From NCBI GenBank assembly GCA_966186435.1, contig CBIFWW010000126.1, forward strand, positions 1 to 9,970: DNA of 9,970 nt. Direction: 5' to 3'. Shown here in pieces: positions 7,008-9,970 of the stretch (position 1 is its first letter; each line of letters starts with the position of its first letter). Position numbers and translations under genes: made by a program. Source of the stretch: CBIFWW01 sp966186435 (GTDB taxonomy: Bacteria; Pseudomonadota; Gammaproteobacteria; Enterobacterales; Enterobacteriaceae). The notes beneath the pieces were generated by a model. It was not told where the DNA came from. It did not search any database and saw only the letters and a program-made list of their open reading frames with translations.

Positions 7008-7055
7008 TAACTTTTCATAACTTTTACCACCTTTACTTAACATAGCAGAAAGTTA
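7008..7055. repeat. Three copies of TAACTTT upstream of nupC
   Basis: TAACTTTT occurs at 7008-7015 and again at 7018-7025, exactly 10 bases apart. An inverted copy AAAGTTA follows at 7049-7055, about three helical turns further on. The spacing would put all three on one DNA face. No known operator is recognised. The remainder of the 350-bp mntH-nupC gap (about 6902-7007) holds no gene that I can support. Confidence 0.3.
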
Positions 7056-7069
7056 TCAAAGGCACTAAT

Positions 7070-7141
7070 TTTGCGTCCCGTCACAAGACATTTAGATAGT
7101 GTGTGATTGATCTCGTTTTATTATTGGTTGTTACATAGAAT
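7070..7141 (+). promoter_or_regulatory. Possible CRP-controlled nupC promoter
   Basis: TAGAAT (7136-7141) is a fair -10 with no good -35 17 bases upstream, as is common for activator-dependent promoters. A CRP-like site, TGTGA-N6-TCGTT, is at 7102-7117 with its centre about 39 bases before the expected start, close to a class II position. A second weak site, TTTGC-N6-TCACA, is at 7070-7085, 32 bases away. E. coli nupC is under CRP and CytR, which makes this reading plausible. Each CRP-like site has only one perfect half. Confidence 0.4.
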
Positions 7142-7180
7142 GTGCAGCGAAATTAAACCTGCCTCATATTTGGAGCAAAC

Positions 7181-8368
7181 ATGTCCCGCGTTCTGCACTT
7201 TGTGTTAGCGCTCGCTGTTGTTGCGCTGCTTGCCTTGTTGGTTAGCCACGACCGCAAGCAAATCCGTATTCGTTTCGTTATTCAATTATTAGTCATCTAG
7301 CTTATCCTGGACTGGTTCTTCCTGCATTCTGAAGTCGGCTTAGGGTTTGTGCGCGGTTTCTCTGAAATGTTTGAAAAGCTACTGGGCTTTGCAAACGAAG
7401 GAACTAACTTTGTATTTGGCAAAATGAATGACGAAGGCCTGGCGTTCTTCTTCCTGAAAGTGCTGTGCCCAATCGTATTTATCTCTGCATTGATTGGTAT
7501 TCTCCAACACATTCGCGTTCTGCCAGTGGTTATCCGCATTATTGGTACCGTACTGTCTAAAGTGAACGGCATGGGGAAACTGGAATCCTTTAACGCGGTA
7601 AGCTCACTGATTTTGGGGCAGTCAGAAAACTTCATCGCCTATAAAGATATCCTGGGCAAAATGTCCCGCAACCGTATGTACACCATGGCGGCCACGGCAA
7701 TGTCTACCGTATCCATGTCTATCGTGGGTGCCTATATGACCATGCTGGAACCAAAGTACGTGGTTGCGGCCCTGGTGCTCAATATGTTCAGTACCTTTAT
7801 CGTACTATCCCTGATCAACCCATACCGCGTTGACCAAAGCGAAGAAAACCTGCAAATGTCCAACCTGCACGAAGGCCAAAGTTTCTTCGAAATGCTGGGT
7901 GAGTACATTCTGGCGGGCTTTAAAGTGGCGATTATCGTTGCTGCCATGTTGATTGGTTTTATTGCGTTGATCTCTGGCCTGAATGCCCTGTTCGCCGCCG
8001 TGCTGGGGATTTCCTTCCAGGGCATCCTGGGTTACATCTTCTACCCGGTTGCCTGGGTGATGGGTGTGCCAGCGTCTGAAGCGTTGCAGGTGGGCAGTAT
8101 CATGGCGACCAAGCTGGTTTCCAACGAATTTGTGGCAATGATGGATCTGCAAAAAATTGCCTCCACCTTGACCCCACGTACCGAAGGGATCATCTCTGTA
8201 TTCCTGGTGTCTTTCGCTAACTTCTCTTCGATTGGTATCATCGCTGGCGCTATCAAAGGCCTGAATGAAGAGCAAGGTAACGTGGTATCCCGCTTCGGCC
8301 TGAAGCTGGTTTACGGTTCAACGCTGGTCAGTATCCTTTCTGCTCCTATCGCAGCCCTGGTACTGTAA
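7181..8368 (+). pseudogene. nupC: NupC nucleoside/H+ symporter, interrupted by an amber stop at codon 40
   Basis: Read from the ATG at 7181 (GGAG at 7172-7175, five bases away), the frame gives MSRVLHFVLALAVVALLALL and continues as E. coli NupC does. TAG at 7298-7300 then stands where E. coli has the Glu of VIEVLLAWFF. The same frame continues without another stop for 355 codons to TAA at 8366-8368, including GQSENFIAYKDILG and VGSIMATKLVSNEFVAM. The full reading would be about 395 residues, against 400 in E. coli; about five residues are missing near LFAAVLGISFQG, probably normal lineage variation. NupC is a concentrative proton-driven nucleoside importer of the inner membrane. One G-to-T change (GAG to TAG) explains the stop. 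Restart codons exist (GTG 7349, ATG 7367) but would lose the first membrane helix region. Loss of function is likely unless an amber suppressor acts. Confidence 0.9.
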
Positions 8369-8380
8369 TTCACGCCAGTT

Positions 8381-8414
8381 AAAAAACCGGGGTGCCTGGC
8401 GCTCCGGTTTTTTT
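8381..8414. terminator. Bidirectional terminator between nupC and yfeA
   Basis: CCGGGGTGCC (8387-8396) pairs with GGCGCTCCGG (8398-8407), with two G-T wobbles and a very tight loop. It is flanked by six A and seven T. It lies 12 bases after the nupC stop and 6 bases before the end of the convergent yfeA, and can serve both. Confidence 0.88.
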
Positions 8415-8420
8415 ATACCC

Positions 8421-9794
8421 TCAAGAAGCCAGCGGCACCGGCTTGCCAATCAAATAACCCTGAAGATAATCTACCCCAAGTTGCAACAGGAGCGTGCGCT
8501 GCTCTGCGGTTTCCACAAACTCCGCCACCACCTTCAAATGGCGGGCTTTTGCCATATCGCAGATGGATTTTACAATCATATTGTCCAGCGGATCGCCGCC
8601 GATATCCTTAATCAGGCAGCCGTCGATTTTGATGATATCCGCCTGGAGGCTCTTCAACCTGGCATAGTTAGAGTAGCCGGTGCCAAAGTCATCAATGGCA
8701 ATCTGCAAGCCAAACTTGCGCAATTGCGTGATATTAGAGGCCACTACCCCTTCATCTGAAAAAGCCTGGCTTTCCGTCACTTCGACAATCACCCGGTTAG
8801 CGGCCACACCAGCGTTTTTAAACATCGCGATAATGCCACTGGCGATATCTTTTTGAGTCAGGGTTAGCGGCATCAGGTTTATGGAAAACACCGGGCCGTT
8901 GCCGGTGGGCTTATGATCCCGAAGCCACTCCACCGCTTTACGCATCACCAGCATATCGAAGCGGGCACTGAGGTTAAATTCAGCCACAATCGGGATAAAT
9001 TTATCCGGGGTGATCATGGTGTTTTGATAGAACATCCTGGAAAGCACTTCGTTGTAGCCCTTCCCGGCGGCATTTAGAATCGGCTGCACATAGAGCCGCA
9101 CTCCATTGCCCTGTAGCGCCTCCTTTACTTGATGCAGCAACATCACGCGCTCAGTGGTCTGCCCGGTTATCGCCGCCTGGCGGTTATCCAGGCCAAGGAT
9201 ACGCCCCACTCGGCTGGCTTGTTCCGCCAGATAACTTAACTGGCCGAGCATGCGCTGCAATTCATCTGAAGTTATATGATCAAGCACCCCCCAGGAGCCA
9301 CCCACCGAGATATCGAGGGTGTTTTTATGCCACAAGATCTTACGGCTATTGAGGAGGGTGACCATATGCTTAAGACGGGCTTCCGGATCCGGCCCGCGCA
9401 AAAACACCAGCAGCTCACTCCCGGGGAACTGAAACACGCACTCCCCCTCCTGTAACAGCGGCTTTAACTGGCCAGTCACTGTTTTCTTGCAATGCACCTG
9501 CACCATTACGCCATAGTGGCGGCTGAGGAACTCCAGATTTGCCAGCCGTAAACAACACAGGCTACCGGTGGGATATTGAACCAAATGGTGTTCCAGCGCA
9601 CGTAGGTTAGGCAAATGGGTGAGAGGGTCGGTCATGGCCTGTTCGTAGTAGACCCGTTTTACCCATTCACTTTTATAGTAAATCCGCGTCATGTAATGCA
9701 GGCAGACCGTCGAAGAGATAAAGACTGACTGAATAAAAGCCAGCTCCATCCCGGTGGTCATCCCGTAGAGAAAATTCTCGTTGTAGGACAGCAA
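8421..9794 (-). CDS. yfeA: YfeA-type c-di-GMP phosphodiesterase, 5'-truncated (probable pseudogene)
   Basis: The frame encodes at most 457 residues from a TTG at 9792-9794, against about 729 in E. coli YfeA (PdeA). Residues 1-35 resemble the last MASE1 membrane segment, and the seven or so preceding helices are missing. Residues 45-200 form a degenerate GGDEF domain with PGSEL in place of the motif. Residues 215-457 form an EAL domain with NEVL in place of EAL. It keeps the usual metal and substrate residues: Glu249, Asn306, Glu338, Asp368-Asp369 in IDDFGTGYSN, Lys389, Glu425 and Gln445. The family hydrolyses cyclic di-GMP. The frame stays open upstream through the tRNA terminator into tRNA-Lys, up to base 9888. 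There is no good ribosome-binding site or room for a promoter. A deletion joining the tRNA operon to the middle of yfeA explains this. It may still be expressed by readthrough. Confidence 0.85.
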   Translation of the reverse strand: MLSYNENFLYGMTTGMELAFIQSVFISSTVCLHYMTRIYYKSEWVKRVYYEQAMTDPLTHLPNLRALEHHLVQYPTGSLCCLRLANLEFLSRHYGVMVQVHCKKTVTGQLKPLLQEGECVFQFPGSELLVFLRGPDPEARLKHMVTLLNSRKILWHKNTLDISVGGSWGVLDHITSDELQRMLGQLSYLAEQASRVGRILGLDNRQAAITGQTTERVMLLHQVKEALQGNGVRLYVQPILNAAGKGYNEVLSRMFYQNTMITPDKFIPIVAEFNLSARFDMLVMRKAVEWLRDHKPTGNGPVFSINLMPLTLTQKDIASGIIAMFKNAGVAANRVIVEVTESQAFSDEGVVASNITQLRKFGLQIAIDDFGTGYSNYARLKSLQADIIKIDGCLIKDIGGDPLDNMIVKSICDMAKARHLKVVAEFVETAEQRTLLLQLGVDYLQGYLIGKPVPLAS

Positions 9795-9809
9795 CAGTGC
9801 CCAAAAACG

Positions 9810-9835
9810 AAAAAAGCGCCTAAAGGCGCTTTTTT
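9810..9835 (-). terminator. Terminator of the tRNA-Val/tRNA-Lys operon
   Basis: A perfect inverted repeat: six A, GCGCC, the loop TAAA, GGCGC, six T. Read on the minus strand it lies 7 bases after the CCA end of tRNA-Lys. It ends the tRNA transcript 15 bases before the first possible start of the truncated yfeA. It is symmetric enough to work in both directions. Confidence 0.92.
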
Positions 9836-9842
9836 CTAAATA

Positions 9843-9918
9843 TGGTGGGTCGTGCAGGATTCGAACCTGCGACCAATTGATTAAAAGTCAACTGCTCTAC
9901 CAACTGAGCTAACGACCC
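9843..9918 (-). tRNA. lysV: tRNA-Lys (anticodon UUU)
   Basis: A 76-base cloverleaf on the minus strand begins GGGTCGTTAGCTCAGTTGG and has an encoded CCA end (9843-9845). The acceptor stem GGGTCGT pairs with ACGACCC, and the T arm contains GGTTCGAATCC. The anticodon loop CTTTTAA is at 9881-9887 with the anticodon at 9883-9885. It looks identical to E. coli tRNA-Lys. It follows tRNA-Val after 3 bases, the order of the E. coli valUXY-lysV operon, hence the symbol by synteny. Confidence 0.98.
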
Positions 9919-9921
9919 GAG

Positions 9922-9970
9922 TGGTGGGTGATGACGGGATCGAACCGCCGACCCCCTCCTTGTAAGGGAG
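9922..9970 (-). tRNA. tRNA-Val (anticodon UAC), 5' part outside the window
   Basis: The last 49 bases of a tRNA on the minus strand. They include most of the anticodon arm (CTCCCTTACAAGGAGG, anticodon at 9962-9964), the variable loop, the T arm GGCGGTTCGATCCCGTC, the 3' acceptor half ATCACCC and an encoded CCA (9922-9924). It matches E. coli valU/X/Y-type tRNA-Val(UAC). The D arm and 5' acceptor strand lie beyond base 9970. Further Val copies may follow there, as in E. coli. Confidence 0.95.

Noticed and set aside
7039..7047. AACATAGCA, a perfect MntR half-site between mntH and nupC.
   Set aside because: The second half-site is not matched (GTTATCAA in place of GCTATGTT), and a 9-base half-site can occur by chance.
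1..9970. CRISPR array, phage or insertion-sequence signature, or a new multi-gene defence-type system.
   Set aside because: No spaced direct repeats, transposase or integrase sequence, or terminal repeats were seen. Almost every long frame belongs to a known enterobacterial family. The truncated yfeA beside the tRNA genes has no integrase or duplicated tRNA 3' end that would indicate an integrated island.

Overview
The window looks like chromosomal backbone of an enterobacterial (Enterobacterales) genome. The order ypdB / glk / yfeO / ypeC remnant / mntH / nupC / yfeA follows the Escherichia coli backbone as I remember it. Two tRNA genes at the right edge (Val, then Lys in transcription order) match the 3' part of the E. 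coli valUXY-lysV operon. The genus cannot be fixed from the sequence alone. The presence of ipdC points to groups such as Serratia, Pantoea, Enterobacter or Rahnella rather than E. coli, which lacks it.

Left part (1-2603). The window opens in the LytTR DNA-binding end of the pyruvate-responsive regulator YpdB (+). It converges with glk (glucokinase, -), and the stop codons are only 4 bases apart. A 182-bp divergent region separates glk from yfeO (+), a CLC-type ion channel/transporter homologue.

Middle part (2600-5577). A divergent pair, ipdC (-) and a YghZ/Gpr-type aldo-keto reductase (+), sits where E. coli has only the small gene ypeC. The 181-bp region between them holds an 18-bp palindrome that matches the TyrR box, and a second palindrome resembling a GalR/LacI-family operator. 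Directly after the reductase stop codon lies a roughly 33-codon remnant of ypeC without its signal peptide. The pair therefore looks like an acquired or rearranged block next to a damaged backbone gene.

Right part (5546-9970). mntH (Mn2+/H+ symporter, -) has a clear MntR box and Fur box in its promoter. nupC (+, nucleoside/H+ symporter) is complete except for an in-frame amber stop at codon 40 in place of a Glu codon. yfeA (-, degenerate GGDEF plus EAL phosphodiesterase) has lost about 270 N-terminal residues (the MASE1 membrane sensor). Its remaining frame begins just after the rho-independent terminator of the tRNA operon.

Together: carbon entry (glucokinase, pyruvate sensing), aromatic 2-keto-acid decarboxylation (IpdC, probably under TyrR), metal import (MntH), nucleoside uptake (NupC, broken) and c-di-GMP turnover (YfeA, truncated). 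Three damaged genes in about 4.4 kb (ypeC, nupC, yfeA) beside otherwise intact genes suggest recent local gene loss. I found no CRISPR array, phage, insertion sequence or new defence-type system.
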